Assembly: GCF_036039175.1 (NCBI RefSeq)
Contig: NZ_JAYXKP010000008.1
Coordinates: forward strand, 66,344-130,343
Length of the DNA: 64,000 bases
Reading direction: 5' to 3'
DNA from: Marinilactibacillus sp036039175
GTDB lineage: Bacteria; Bacillota; Bacilli; Lactobacillales; Carnobacteriaceae_A
Under the pieces are notes generated by a model. It made no database searches. It was given only the letters and a program-made list of their open reading frames with translations, and was not told the origin of the DNA. The first letter of the stretch is position 1; each line of letters begins with the position of its first letter. This document shows positions 23,660 to 33,639 of this stretch, in pieces. The translations under genes and the position numbers were made by a program.

Positions 23660-24889
23660 ATGAGTTATAGTAAATGGGAAGAAGCTTTGACTGCTAATTA
23701 CGAAACGACTGTTTCATGGCGACGTTATTTACATGAACATCCTGAACCTTCTTTCGAAGAATATGAAACAAGAAAATATATTGTAGAAAAATTAGAATCT
23801 TTTGGATATGAAGAAATTGAAGAAAATATCGGTGGTGGAGGAATTGCTGCTTATCTTCGAGGGACTGAAGATGGCCCGACGATTGGGTTTCGTGCAGACT
23901 TCGATGCATTGAGAATTCAAGAAGCAACTAACCTAGAATTCTCTTCAAAAACCCCAGGTGTCATGCATGCTTGCGGACACGATGGACATACAGCAACGTT
24001 ACTAAGTGTGGCAAAGGTATTGAAAGAAAAACAAGCAGAACTTTCTGGAACGGTTAAATTCATTTTCCAGCATGCTGAAGAAGTATTACCAGGTGGCGGG
24101 AAAGCGATGATAGATGCCGGCGTATTGGAAGATGTGGATTATGTCTATGGACTTCATTTAAGATCACCACTTGAATATGGTAAGGTCACTTATTGTTCAG
24201 GTTATGCCATGGCGGCTCCAGATTTCTTTGAAATCAACATCCAAGGAAAAGGGGGACATGCAGCGCATCCAGATTCCACAGTAGACTCTGTTGTTGTCGC
24301 TTCTCATGTAGTCAATCAACTACAAACGATTATCAGTCGTAAAAAAGATCCGACTAAATCAGGAGTCTTGACGGTTTCTACTTTAAAAGCGGGAGATGGC
24401 GCACATAACGTGATCTCAGACAAAGCACTCATCAAAGGAACCGTTCGAACCTTTGCACCAGAAGTCAGAGATATGATAGAAGAAAAAATCAGTACGATGA
24501 CACAGCACATCTGTGAAGCACATGACGCAACTTGTGAGGTCACCTATACTAGAGGCTATCCGGCGCTTTACAATCATGAAAAAGAAACAGAATTGGTCGC
24601 AGAGTTATTCAAAAATCAATTTGGCGAAGAGACGGTTGAATCAACCCCGCTTAGAATGGGTGGAGAAGACTTTGCTTACTTCCTTCAAGAAAAACCAGGT
24701 TCATTCTTCTTTGTGAATTCAGGAAATGAGGAAAAAGGCATTTCCTACCCACATCATCATCCGAAATTTGATTTTGACGAACGTGCATTATTACTTGGTG
24801 GAAAATGTTTCCTGTCTATTGTAGAGCATTATCTATCCAAAAAAGAAACCAGTAGCGCTAAAGAGTCTGTTACAGTGGAAAGTCATTAA
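23660..24889 (+). CDS. M20D-family amidohydrolase/carboxypeptidase, copy 1
   Basis: A 409-residue metallohydrolase of the M20D family (N-acyl-amino-acid amidohydrolase, HipO-like). Metal-site residues are Cys105 and His107 in VMHACGHDGH, Glu140-Glu141 in QHAEEVLPGG, the lid-domain GKGGHAAHP, and the C-terminal PHHHPKFDFDE. It cleaves acyl or aminoacyl amide bonds in the cytoplasm. ATG 23660 is preferred, with AAGGAGA 9-10 bases upstream, over an in-frame TTG 6 bases earlier. It is followed 31 bp later by a paralog and then by a peptide ABC importer, so it probably processes imported peptides or acyl-amino acids. Confidence 0.92.
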   Translation: MSYSKWEEALTANYETTVSWRRYLHEHPEPSFEEYETRKYIVEKLESFGYEEIEENIGGGGIAAYLRGTEDGPTIGFRADFDALRIQEATNLEFSSKTPGVMHACGHDGHTATLLSVAKVLKEKQAELSGTVKFIFQHAEEVLPGGGKAMIDAGVLEDVDYVYGLHLRSPLEYGKVTYCSGYAMAAPDFFEINIQGKGGHAAHPDSTVDSVVVASHVVNQLQTIISRKKDPTKSGVLTVSTLKAGDGAHNVISDKALIKGTVRTFAPEVRDMIEEKISTMTQHICEAHDATCEVTYTRGYPALYNHEKETELVAELFKNQFGEETVESTPLRMGGEDFAYFLQEKPGSFFFVNSGNEEKGISYPHHHPKFDFDERALLLGGKCFLSIVEHYLSKKETSSAKESVTVESH

Positions 24890-24920
24890 ACATCAGTAGT
24901 AAACGAGAAGGAGATGGATC

Positions 24921-26105
24921 ATGGCCTACGAGACATGGACAGAAGAATTAAAACAGAATTTTGATGAAACAGTCAGCTGGAGAAGACACTTACATGAGCA
25001 TCCGGAACCTTCTTTTGAAGAGAAAGAAACAGCTCAGTATATTCTAGAGCGACTAAAATCATTTGGGATAAAAGACATCCAAACAAATGTAGGGAATGGA
25101 TATGGGATCGTAGCGAAGATTCAAGGCGGTCATCCAGGGCCAACAATCGCATTAAGAGCAGACTTTGATGCATTAAGAATTCATGAAGAAGCCGATGTAA
25201 CATTTAAATCGAAAAATGAAGGCATCATGCATGCTTGTGGACATGATGGGCATACGGCTTCCTTACTCAGTGTAGCAAAGGTCATTTCAACTCACGCTGA
25301 TGAATTACATGGGAATGTTGTGTTACTGCATCAACACGCTGAAGAAGTGTTACCAGGTGGGGCTAAATCGATGGTTGAAGCGGGGGCGCTAAAAGAAGTT
25401 GATTACGTATTTGGTATTCACTTAGATTCAATGGAAGAACTTGGAAAAGTTTTCTACAATTATAGTTTTGGATCAGCGAACTCGGATACGTTTAAGATGA
25501 AGGTTCAGGGGAAAGGTGGTCACGGTGCTGCGCCACACGATACGCATGATGCCTTGACGATCGGGACACAAATCGTCACAGGTCTACAGCAAGTCGTCAG
25601 TCGATTAACAGATCCGGTCAAACCAGCTGTGCTAACCTTTGCAGGATTCGAAGCAGGAGGAGAAGCATACAATATTATAGCTGACTCTGCTGAAATCAAC
25701 GGTACCGTTCGAACAATGCACGGTGACATTCAAGATCTGATGGAAAGTAAATTGAAATCAATCAGCACGCATATTGCGGAGGCATTCGATGCTACCTTAG
25801 ATATCGATTATGTACGAGGTTATCCATCTATTCAAAACGACGCGGTAGAAGTTGAGAAATTGAAAAATCGTTTTTTGACCGTGTTCAATGATTCTGAGGT
25901 GGAAGAAGTCGAAGGAGCAATGGGTGGAGAAGATTTCGCTTATTTCTTGAAAGAAAAACCAGGGGCCTTTTTAAGAGTAGGTGCGAAACATCCAAATGAC
26001 GCGTCACCTTATCCGCATCATCATCCAAAATTCGTTATACATGAAGAGTCCTTACTGCGTTCGGGGGAAGTGTTCCTATCCATTATTGATGAATACTTAG
26101 GATAG
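24921..26105 (+). CDS. M20D-family amidohydrolase/carboxypeptidase, copy 2
   Basis: A 394-residue paralog of the preceding gene. Both share SWRR(Y/H)LHEHPEPSFEE near residue 20 and the same metal motifs: Cys106 and His108 in IMHACGHDGH, QHAEEVLPGG, GKGGHGAAP, and PHHHPKFVIHEE at the end. The pair arose by tandem duplication and has since diverged, which suggests different substrate preference. AAGGAG lies 8 bases before the ATG. It lies 45 bp before the first permease gene of the importer. Confidence 0.92.
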   Translation: MAYETWTEELKQNFDETVSWRRHLHEHPEPSFEEKETAQYILERLKSFGIKDIQTNVGNGYGIVAKIQGGHPGPTIALRADFDALRIHEEADVTFKSKNEGIMHACGHDGHTASLLSVAKVISTHADELHGNVVLLHQHAEEVLPGGAKSMVEAGALKEVDYVFGIHLDSMEELGKVFYNYSFGSANSDTFKMKVQGKGGHGAAPHDTHDALTIGTQIVTGLQQVVSRLTDPVKPAVLTFAGFEAGGEAYNIIADSAEINGTVRTMHGDIQDLMESKLKSISTHIAEAFDATLDIDYVRGYPSIQNDAVEVEKLKNRFLTVFNDSEVEEVEGAMGGEDFAYFLKEKPGAFLRVGAKHPNDASPYPHHHPKFVIHEESLLRSGEVFLSIIDEYLG

Positions 26106-26150
26106 ACACAGCAGAAAAAGGATTTATTGAACTAAAAGGGGGAAAAAACG

Positions 26151-27101
26151 ATGCAAAAATTTATCTTGAAGCGACTGCTGACAGCTATTCCAGTATTGCT
26201 GATGATTTCCATTGCAGCATATATGATGGTTAATTTAACACCAGGAAATCCGGCAGAATTATTTGTTTCACCAGATGCCACAGCTGAGCAAATCGCAGCG
26301 ACTGAACGAGCACTTGGACTAGATCAATCAGTACCTGTCCAGTATGTTCGTTGGTTAGGAAGAGCTTTGAGACTAGATCTCGGCAATTCATTTTCAACAC
26401 GTTATCCAGTGCTACCCATTATTGTATCAAGGCTATTTCCAACAATTGTGCTTATGGGATCGACGCTACTATTTTCATACATCGTAGCGATCCCGCTTGG
26501 AATTTTAGGTGCGAGAAAACAAGGCACATGGATAGACAATTTATTGACTAGTAGTTCTTTTATAGGCGTATCGATTCCAAACTTTTTCTTAGGTTTAGGA
26601 TTGATTTATATCTTTTCTGTTCGATTAGGTTGGTTACCGACTGGTGGTATGTCTGAATTAGGTGGAGACGGTGGATTCTTTGAAGTCTTACGTCACCTTG
26701 TACTGCCAGTTATCGTTCTGTCTGCGTTTTATATCGCGAATATGGCGCGTTATATGAGGTCAACTATGATTGAAGTTTATGGGGAAAATTACATGAGAAC
26801 TGCAACAGCTAAAGGGTTAGCATCCAAAACGATTTTAACAAAGCATGGACTTAGAAATGCATTGATCCCAGTTGTCACCATCATTGGAACAGATTTACCA
26901 AGATTGGTTGGAGGCGCAATTGTCACAGAGCAGATTTTTCAGTGGCCAGGGATTGGTCGTTTAACGATCACGGCGATTCAGCAAAGAGATTATCCCATTC
27001 TGATGGCGGTCACGATGTTATCTGCAATCGTCGTACTTGTTGCCAACCTTCTCGTTGATGTCTTGTACGCTGTGGTTGATCCACGGATCAAATACAACTA
27101 A
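26151..27101 (+). CDS. Peptide ABC transporter permease, OppB/DppB type
   Basis: A 316-residue permease with six membrane segments. The N-terminal FILKRLLTAIPVLLMISIAAY and the LTPGNPAELFV motif are typical of OppB/DppB, and the ABC-coupling EAA-like loop is EVYGENYMRTATAKGLASKTILTKHGLRNALIPV, with the conserved A-x-G-L-x spacing. It forms the pore with the next gene product. AAAGGGGG lies 10 bases upstream of the ATG. Confidence 0.92.
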   Translation: MQKFILKRLLTAIPVLLMISIAAYMMVNLTPGNPAELFVSPDATAEQIAATERALGLDQSVPVQYVRWLGRALRLDLGNSFSTRYPVLPIIVSRLFPTIVLMGSTLLFSYIVAIPLGILGARKQGTWIDNLLTSSSFIGVSIPNFFLGLGLIYIFSVRLGWLPTGGMSELGGDGGFFEVLRHLVLPVIVLSAFYIANMARYMRSTMIEVYGENYMRTATAKGLASKTILTKHGLRNALIPVVTIIGTDLPRLVGGAIVTEQIFQWPGIGRLTITAIQQRDYPILMAVTMLSAIVVLVANLLVDVLYAVVDPRIKYN

Positions 27102-27114
27102 AGGGGGAAGAAAA

Positions 27115-28071
27115 ATGGCTCAAAATGTAGGTAGAAATACACCAGCAGACTCACTGTTTCATTTAGTGGAGGATAGTGAACGTGCTCACTTCCCTGGAGT
27201 TGCAGCGGAACAAGTAGTTTCAGATGGAGATAGTTATGTTAAGACGATTGCCAAACGGTTTTTCAAAAATAAAGTAGCCGTCGTAAGCTTAGGTGTCTTC
27301 ATTATCATGATTCTGGTCGCTGTATTTGCAAATCAGATTGCACCGCACCCAAGAGATGCCTCTGTAGGCCTATTTCGAGCGGCACCTTATGAGAATTTCT
27401 TTTTAGGAACAGATGATACAGGAAGAGACGTACTATCAAGATTGATTCACGGAACGCAAGTCTCTATGATCGTTGGACTTTGCTCGGTTGCCATTTATGT
27501 AGTGATTGGAACAACGCTCGGTTTAGTTTCAGGCTATTTCGGTGGATTTATTGATGCTGTGATCATGAGGATTACAGAAGCCTTTATGTCTTTCCCATTT
27601 TTTCTCGTTATTTTAACACTCGTTTCACTTTTAGGATCAGGTATTTGGGTCGTAACGATTGTGCTTGGAGCACTCAGCTGGCCTCCGTTATGTAGATTGG
27701 TCAGAGGTCAGGTATTGAAGCTTAAAGGGCAAGATTTTATATTAGCGGCTGAAGCAACAGGGTATTCGACTTTTGGCATTTTATTTGTTCATATCTTACC
27801 CAATGTACTTTCACCGATTCTAGTTAATGCAACGTTTGGGATTGCGACAGCAATCCTGACAGAAGCTTCACTGAGTTTCTTGGGGGTTGGTGTTAGACCA
27901 CCGCAACCAAGCTGGGGGAATATTCTTTCTCAGGCTCAATCGATTAGAGTGTTGACCGCTGAACCATGGAGATGGGTTCCAGCTGGTATCCTGATTTTTA
28001 TCGCAGTATTATCAATCAACTTTATCGGAGAAGGGTTGAGAGAAGCGATTGAAGGGGAAAATAAAGGGTAA
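27115..28071 (+). CDS. Peptide ABC transporter permease, OppC/DppC type
   Basis: A 318-residue second permease. It has a cytoplasmic N-terminus of about 50 residues, then the OppC marks: FKNKVAVVSLGVFIIM, the periplasm-side FFLGTDDTGRDVLSRL, and the EAA loop QDFILAAEATGYSTFGILFVHILPNV. ATG 27115 with AAGGGGGAAG upstream is used; an upstream in-frame start at 27037 overlaps the OppB gene and has no site. It dimerises with the OppB-type protein. Confidence 0.92.
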   Translation: MAQNVGRNTPADSLFHLVEDSERAHFPGVAAEQVVSDGDSYVKTIAKRFFKNKVAVVSLGVFIIMILVAVFANQIAPHPRDASVGLFRAAPYENFFLGTDDTGRDVLSRLIHGTQVSMIVGLCSVAIYVVIGTTLGLVSGYFGGFIDAVIMRITEAFMSFPFFLVILTLVSLLGSGIWVVTIVLGALSWPPLCRLVRGQVLKLKGQDFILAAEATGYSTFGILFVHILPNVLSPILVNATFGIATAILTEASLSFLGVGVRPPQPSWGNILSQAQSIRVLTAEPWRWVPAGILIFIAVLSINFIGEGLREAIEGENKG

Positions 28072-28196
28072 GTGCGTTATCAATAAAGGCTTTAAAAGAT
28101 TTCATGAAAAATGATTCAAGTAGAAGGTCTGCTTCAAATTTAGGGGGACTAAAAGAGCGTTTCTACAAAAGAATTCAATCATAAGGGGAGATTTTC

Positions 28197-29867
28197 ATGT
28201 CAAGTTGGAAAACAAGATTAAAGTATGGGACAACGATTTTTGCTTCAACATTGGTACTAGCAGCATGTGGAGATTCAGCTGTACCGGGACCAGATGATGT
28301 AGCGCAAGGTGAAACTGAAGGAGAAGGCGCAGTACCACAAGCCGAAGAAGGCGACACAAGTACCTTGATGGTTGGGTTAACAAATGCACCAGATAGTTTC
28401 AATCCTTTTTACGCGCCAGGTGTTAGTGGTAAATGGATTCAACGATTCATGTATGACAGTTTACTTGTGATGCCAGAAGCAGATTCATGGGAAAATGCAC
28501 TAGCTTCTAAATTTGACACAACAGATAATCAAACGTTTGAAATTGAAATCAATGAAGAAGCGAACTGGACAGATGGCGAACCGGTTTCTGCAAATGATGT
28601 AGCGTTCACACTTAACGCCATTGCGAATCCAGAAATTGAAACATCACTAGGGACAAGAATCGCAATGATTGAAGGAACAGATGATTCAGGTATTTTAGAA
28701 GAGGGAGCAGAATCGCTATCTGGTGTAGAAGTAACGGGAGATAAATCCTTAACCATTACAACTAAGACACCTGTCGATTTGGCGCTGATTCAAGAATTTG
28801 TTGGATTCGATGTATTGATTGCGCCTGAACATATCTTTGGCGAACTGGAGCCGGCTGATATCTCGAACTCTGAAGCAGCAACTCAACCATCTGTATTCAG
28901 TGGACCGTATAAATTCGTAGAATATGACAATGATAATTATATTCAATTAGAAGCAAATCCTGACTACTACAGAGGCGCTCCAGAAATTGAAACAATTTAT
29001 GGGCGTATCATGAACGGAACAGCACTTGTAACAGAATTCCAAGCTGGAAACCTTCATATGGCTGCAGGCGGTGGTATCGGTATGGTGCCGATTCAAGATA
29101 TTTCGTTATTAGAAGATATCGATGGTTTAGAAGTTATTGAAAATCCGAGTTTTAATGGTCAGTATATGATCATCAATAACGAAGTATTCCCGGATCCAGA
29201 AGTACGTAAAGCTTTCATCCATGCGCTTGATCGTCAACTGACAGTCGATAATCTGCTTGAAGGTCGCGGGGAAGTCTTGTCTAGTATGTACACATCAGCA
29301 AGTCCGTACAATTCTGACGAGATCCAACCACTAGAGTATAACCCAGAATTAGCAAAAGAAATGCTAGAAGATGCAGGCTTTGACTTTGGACAAACGTTGA
29401 GATTAGGTGTTCCAACAGGAAACGCGGTCAGAGAACAAAATGCTAACTTGATCCAACAATGGTTAGGTGAAATCGATGTGCAGGTTGAAATCTCACAATA
29501 TGACTTCCCAACTTGGTTACAAGTAGCGCAAGACCTTGATTATGACATTGGGATGATGGGATACGGCCACACAGTGGATCCAAACGTTGCGACGTATGTC
29601 CAATCAGGTGCTTCGTCAAATAATTCTGCCCTTGCTGATCCTAAGGTTGATGAGTTACTTGAAAGAGGAAACGAAGGTACAAGTTTTGAAGAAAGATTCC
29701 CAATCTATGAAGAATTACAAGAGTATATGCAAGATCAAGCTGTAATCATTCCATTGTATTCTGATTCTCAATTCTCGGTTCAAGTGGATTACTTGAATGG
29801 TGGAATTAATGAATACTGGGCAGGATCGCTTCATGATGTCCATGAATGGTCGCTTGATCCTCAGTAA
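28197..29867 (+). CDS. Peptide ABC transporter substrate-binding lipoprotein (SBP_bac_5)
   Basis: A 556-residue lipoprotein. The signal ends at lipobox LAAC (Cys24), followed by an acidic linker and the SBP_bac_5 domain, with NAPDSFNPFYAPGVSGKWIQR near the start, WTDGEPVSANDVAFTLNAI, and VRKAFIHALDR, the usual family signature region. It captures peptides or similar ligands outside the membrane. AAGGGGAG is the ribosome site. The unusual gene order puts it between the permease and ATPase genes. A 125-bp gap upstream has no clear terminator, so the operon continues. Confidence 0.92.
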   Translation: MSSWKTRLKYGTTIFASTLVLAACGDSAVPGPDDVAQGETEGEGAVPQAEEGDTSTLMVGLTNAPDSFNPFYAPGVSGKWIQRFMYDSLLVMPEADSWENALASKFDTTDNQTFEIEINEEANWTDGEPVSANDVAFTLNAIANPEIETSLGTRIAMIEGTDDSGILEEGAESLSGVEVTGDKSLTITTKTPVDLALIQEFVGFDVLIAPEHIFGELEPADISNSEAATQPSVFSGPYKFVEYDNDNYIQLEANPDYYRGAPEIETIYGRIMNGTALVTEFQAGNLHMAAGGGIGMVPIQDISLLEDIDGLEVIENPSFNGQYMIINNEVFPDPEVRKAFIHALDRQLTVDNLLEGRGEVLSSMYTSASPYNSDEIQPLEYNPELAKEMLEDAGFDFGQTLRLGVPTGNAVREQNANLIQQWLGEIDVQVEISQYDFPTWLQVAQDLDYDIGMMGYGHTVDPNVATYVQSGASSNNSALADPKVDELLERGNEGTSFEERFPIYEELQEYMQDQAVIIPLYSDSQFSVQVDYLNGGINEYWAGSLHDVHEWSLDPQ

Positions 29868-29957
29868 AGGTTACTCAAAAGTAGGAGTCGACGAAGAGTC
29901 TAGAGTAGGTATAGGCTCTTCGTTGATAGTTTAAAAGGAAGATAGAGGTGTGAACAT

Positions 29958-31052
29958 ATGGATAACACGAATGTGCTGGAAGTAAAGAATTTGGCCATTT
30001 CTTTTAAAACGTTTGAAGGTAAAGTCCAAGCAGTTCGAGGGGTGGATTTTGAACTAAAAAAAGGAGAAACGCTAGCAATCGTTGGCGAATCAGGTTCCGG
30101 AAAATCGGTATCAACAAAAGCAATCAATCGCTTGCTTCCTAAAAAGAATTCCATTATCGAGAGCGGCCAGATCTTATTCGAAGACAAGGATCTACTGACG
30201 ATTTCAGATAAAGAAATGCAGAAGATTCGTGGAAATGATATCGCCATGATCTTCCAAGATCCAATGACCTCTTTGAATCCGACAATGCAAGTTGGTAGAC
30301 AAATTGCTGAGCCGATGGTTAAGCATCAAGGGTTAACGAAAGAACAAGCTACTGAAAAAGCAATTGAATTAATGCAGATGGTCGGTATCAAAAATCCTAA
30401 ACAAACGCATAAACATTATCCTCACCAATTCTCAGGAGGAATGAGACAACGGGTTATGATTGCCATTTCCTTGGCATGTGAACCAAAGATCCTGATTGCG
30501 GATGAACCAACGACAGCTTTGGATGTAACCATTCAAGCTCAGATATTGAATTTAATGAACAATTTGAAAAAAGATTTAGAAACTTCCATAATTTTTATCA
30601 CACATGATTTAGGTGTGGTTGCGCAGATGGCAGACCGTGTAGCGGTTATGTATGCAGGTCAAATCGTTGAAATCGGGACAGCGGACGAGATTTTTTATAA
30701 TCCTATGCATCCGTATACTTGGGGATTGTTGGCATCTATGCCGACGTTAGATATCCATCAAACAGATCTTTACAATATCCCGGGATCACCACCCAATTTG
30801 CTCCATCCGCCTAAAGGCGATGCTTTTGCTTCGAGAAATGAATTCGCATTAGCGGTCGATTTTGAGCAAGAGCCTGAGATGTTTAAAGTCACAGATACTC
30901 ATTTTGCAAAAACATGGCTACTGCATCCAAAAGCACCGAGTGTGACGCCGCCAGCAGAAGTGGTTAGGCGTAAGCAGAAATATGAACAATTATTTGGTGA
31001 AAAGAAGTTAAGGATTCAGACAGGAGGTGAGGTCGTTGGTAGCAGAGGTTGA
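29958..31052 (+). CDS. Peptide ABC transporter ATP-binding protein, OppD/DppD type
   Basis: A 364-residue ATPase with Walker A GESGSGKS (residues 43-50), Q-loop MIFQDPMTSLNP, signature FSGGMRQRVMIA, Walker B ILIADEPTTALDV and H-loop IIFITHDLGVVAQ. The C-terminal oligopeptide-transport extension contains GSPPNLLHPPKGDAFASRNEFA; the four-cysteine iron-sulfur signature found in many OppD proteins is absent in this stretch. It forms the motor with the next gene product. Confidence 0.93.
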   Translation: MDNTNVLEVKNLAISFKTFEGKVQAVRGVDFELKKGETLAIVGESGSGKSVSTKAINRLLPKKNSIIESGQILFEDKDLLTISDKEMQKIRGNDIAMIFQDPMTSLNPTMQVGRQIAEPMVKHQGLTKEQATEKAIELMQMVGIKNPKQTHKHYPHQFSGGMRQRVMIAISLACEPKILIADEPTTALDVTIQAQILNLMNNLKKDLETSIIFITHDLGVVAQMADRVAVMYAGQIVEIGTADEIFYNPMHPYTWGLLASMPTLDIHQTDLYNIPGSPPNLLHPPKGDAFASRNEFALAVDFEQEPEMFKVTDTHFAKTWLLHPKAPSVTPPAEVVRRKQKYEQLFGEKKLRIQTGGEVVGSRG

Positions 31053-32016
31053 ACAAAAGAAACCGATCGTTGAAATTACAGGTTTCAAACAGTATTTCAA
31101 TGCGGGAAAGAAAAGTGAAGTCAGAGCAGTCAACGATGTCAGCTTCAATATCTACGAAGGTGAAACATTTGGCCTAGTTGGAGAATCGGGTAGTGGAAAG
31201 TCTACGACTGGTAGAGCGCTTATCAAATTAGGAGATATTACGGGTGGACAGATTCTATATAAAGGTCAAGATATTTCTAAAATTCGTGGACGTAAAAAGC
31301 TACTTGATTTTAGAAAATCGATGCAAATGATTTTTCAAGATCCGTACGCTTCATTGAATCCAAGAATCACAGTGAAAGATATTATTGGTGGTGCCTTAAA
31401 AGTTCACGGGATTTACAAAAACAGTAAAGAGCGGACTGAACGGGTTTACGAGCTGCTAGAAGCAGTGGGGTTAAGCAAGGAATTTGCAAACCGTTACCCT
31501 AAGGAATTTTCTGGTGGGCAGTGTCAACGTGTTGGGATTGCGCGTGCACTAGCTGTAGAACCGGATTTTATTATTGCAGATGAGGCCATTTCAGCACTAG
31601 ATGTATCGATTCAAGCTCAGGTAATCAACTTATTGAAAGAGTTGAAAAAAGAAAACAATTTGACGTATCTGTTTATTGCGCATGACTTATCTATGGTCAA
31701 ATATATCAGCGATCGTATTGGTGTCATGAATAGTGGAAGGATGCTTGAGGTGGCAGAGGCAGATGAGTTGTACATTGCGCCGCTACATCCTTATACGGAG
31801 TCTTTACTCTCCGCTATACCAACGCCAGATCCAGAAAATGAGCGAAATCGTGTTAGAACGGAGTACGATCCGAAATACCATCAATATGATGATTTAACAA
31901 AAGTAGGCTTACATGAGATTGCTCCAGATCACTACATTTATTGCCACGAAAATGAAATAGAGGTCTACAGAAAAAAACGAGAAAGATTGTTACGTGAAGG
32001 CCAGAAATATGCTTAG
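31036..32016 (+). CDS. Peptide ABC transporter ATP-binding protein, OppF/DppF type
   Basis: A 326-residue ATPase with Walker A GESGSGKST, Q-loop MIFQDPYASLNP, signature FSGGQCQRVGIA, Walker B FIIADEAISALDV and H-loop LFIAHDLSMVKY, plus the short OppF C-terminal domain ending in RLLREGQKYA. TTG at 31036 is chosen because AGGAGG ends 8 bases earlier; it overlaps the end of the OppD-type gene by 17 bp, so the two are probably translationally coupled. Asp-Glu-Ala replaces the usual DEP after Walker B, seen in other OppF proteins. Confidence 0.92.
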   Translation: MVAEVEQKKPIVEITGFKQYFNAGKKSEVRAVNDVSFNIYEGETFGLVGESGSGKSTTGRALIKLGDITGGQILYKGQDISKIRGRKKLLDFRKSMQMIFQDPYASLNPRITVKDIIGGALKVHGIYKNSKERTERVYELLEAVGLSKEFANRYPKEFSGGQCQRVGIARALAVEPDFIIADEAISALDVSIQAQVINLLKELKKENNLTYLFIAHDLSMVKYISDRIGVMNSGRMLEVAEADELYIAPLHPYTESLLSAIPTPDPENERNRVRTEYDPKYHQYDDLTKVGLHEIAPDHYIYCHENEIEVYRKKRERLLREGQKYA

Positions 32017-32054
32017 GATGACTTAATACGAGCTCGAAATCCAAAGACTGTTTT

Positions 32055-32120
32055 CAAGTATGGACCCACTGACCTTTAGATAGTCTAAAACAGTGGCCAC
32101 ACTTGATGCAGTCTTTTTGA
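32055..32120 (+). terminator. Long imperfect hairpin between OppF and the dipeptidase
   Basis: TCAAGTATGG and CCACTG pair with CAGTGGCCACACTTGA across about 50 bases, followed by GTCTTTTTGA. It may end or weaken the operon transcript before the M20 peptidase gene. Confidence 0.5.
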
Positions 32121-32222
32121 TAGAGCGAAATCAACCACTGAACAAAAAGTTCCCACTGAAAAATGTTAGGATGACCGAGAACTTAAACAGAAACCAATGG
32201 ATGAAAGAAGGCAGAAAAGTAG

Positions 32223-33590
32223 ATGAATGTACTAGAAGAGAAATTGCAGAGTGTAATCGATAGTAGAATGGATGAATTTTTTGATTATTTAAGATTAGAT
32301 TCTGTTTCCACACAGGATAGAAAAATACCAGAAACTGTCGCATATGTTAAAGAGATGCTTGAAAAGACAGGAGGAGAAGTCCAAGTACTGGATGACCTCG
32401 GAGGAAATCCTGTTGTATACGGTTATTTTCCAGCTGGTAAAAATGGGAATAGTGAAAAGACACTACTGTTTTACAATCATTACGATGTTCAACCAGAAGA
32501 TCCAATTGATGAATGGGATAGTGCACCTTTTGAACCTACTGTAAAAGACGGTATTCTTTATTGTCGAGGAGTAGCGGACAATAAAGCGAATCTGATGGTT
32601 CGATTGAATGCCATTCAAGCATTACTGGATACGGAGGAAGGCTTATCTTGTAATATCAAATTCCTTATTGAAGGGGAAGAAGAAAATGGAAGTCCGTCTC
32701 TTGGAGCCTACTTAGAAAAATATGCGGATTTATTTAAAAGTGATGCGTGTATTTGGGAATTCGGTGGAAAAGATGAAGAAGAAAACTATGTGATTGAAGC
32801 AGGAATCAAAGGAATGGCGTATTTTGATTTGTTTGTAGAAAGTGCAGATGTAGATATTCACTCTTCTATCGGTGCGGTCGTGGACAACGCTGCTTGGAGA
32901 CTGACACAAGCGTTGGCTAGCTTAAGATCTGCAGATAACCAAGTACTTGTTGAAGGGTTTTACGACGATATCATTCCACCTACAGACTTTGAAAAAGAAG
33001 TGGTTGCACGGAAACCATTTGATGCAGTGAAAACGCAGAAAGTGTATGGCTTGAAACATCCACTGATTACTAAAGACTTGGACTGGACACCAAATGAAGC
33101 TTTAGCTTTTTATCCTACGATGACAATTTGCGGTATGATCTCAGGCTATACTGGACCAGGATCAAAAACGGTCTTACCGAGGGCAGCGGCCGCAAAACTA
33201 GATTGCCGAATCGTACCAGGACAAGATCCGGAAAAAATTCACGAATTGATTCGGAGTCATCTAGATAAACATGGCTTTGAAGATGTACACCTAGACTTGA
33301 TCAAAGCTCAAAAAGCTTTTCGTTCAGACCTAACAAATAATTTTGTGGATGTGGTCGTTAACTCCGCTAAGAAAGCTTATGGAGAAGGAACAGAAATCGT
33401 CTTGTCTCCTAATAACGCAGGGACAGGACCCATGTATAATTTCGACAAGTATCTACAGCTTCCAGTATTAAGTAGCGGATGCGGTTGGGCGAATTCTAGA
33501 GCACATGCACCCAATGAATCTGTAAGACTCAAAGATTTTTTTGAGGGAACGGCGCACATGGCTTACCTTCTTCAAGACTTTGGAAAATAA
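32223..33590 (+). CDS. M20-family dipeptidase (CNDP-like)
   Basis: A 455-residue M20 peptidase of the CNDP/DapE-related group. The first metal histidine is in LLFYNHYDVQP, the next aspartate in GVADNKANL, the catalytic base pair in IEGEEENGSPSL, and late metal histidines in DIHSSIG and SRAHAPNE. It hydrolyses dipeptides. The gene follows the peptide importer by 206 bp, fitting a final step of peptide use. The ribosome site is weak (GAAGG about 13 bases upstream). Confidence 0.9.
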   Translation: MNVLEEKLQSVIDSRMDEFFDYLRLDSVSTQDRKIPETVAYVKEMLEKTGGEVQVLDDLGGNPVVYGYFPAGKNGNSEKTLLFYNHYDVQPEDPIDEWDSAPFEPTVKDGILYCRGVADNKANLMVRLNAIQALLDTEEGLSCNIKFLIEGEEENGSPSLGAYLEKYADLFKSDACIWEFGGKDEEENYVIEAGIKGMAYFDLFVESADVDIHSSIGAVVDNAAWRLTQALASLRSADNQVLVEGFYDDIIPPTDFEKEVVARKPFDAVKTQKVYGLKHPLITKDLDWTPNEALAFYPTMTICGMISGYTGPGSKTVLPRAAAAKLDCRIVPGQDPEKIHELIRSHLDKHGFEDVHLDLIKAQKAFRSDLTNNFVDVVVNSAKKAYGEGTEIVLSPNNAGTGPMYNFDKYLQLPVLSSGCGWANSRAHAPNESVRLKDFFEGTAHMAYLLQDFGK

Positions 33591-33591
33591 C

Positions 33592-33633
33592 CATAAAAAA
33601 AGTGTCTCTTTTGAGAGGCACTTTTTATTTTTG
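33592..33633. terminator. Bidirectional terminator after the dipeptidase gene
   Basis: AAAAAGTGTCTCTT pairs with AGAGGCACTTTTT around TTG, with T residues after it and A residues before it; the convergent MFS gene ends just beyond. Confidence 0.85.
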
Positions 33634-33639
33634 GAAAAA

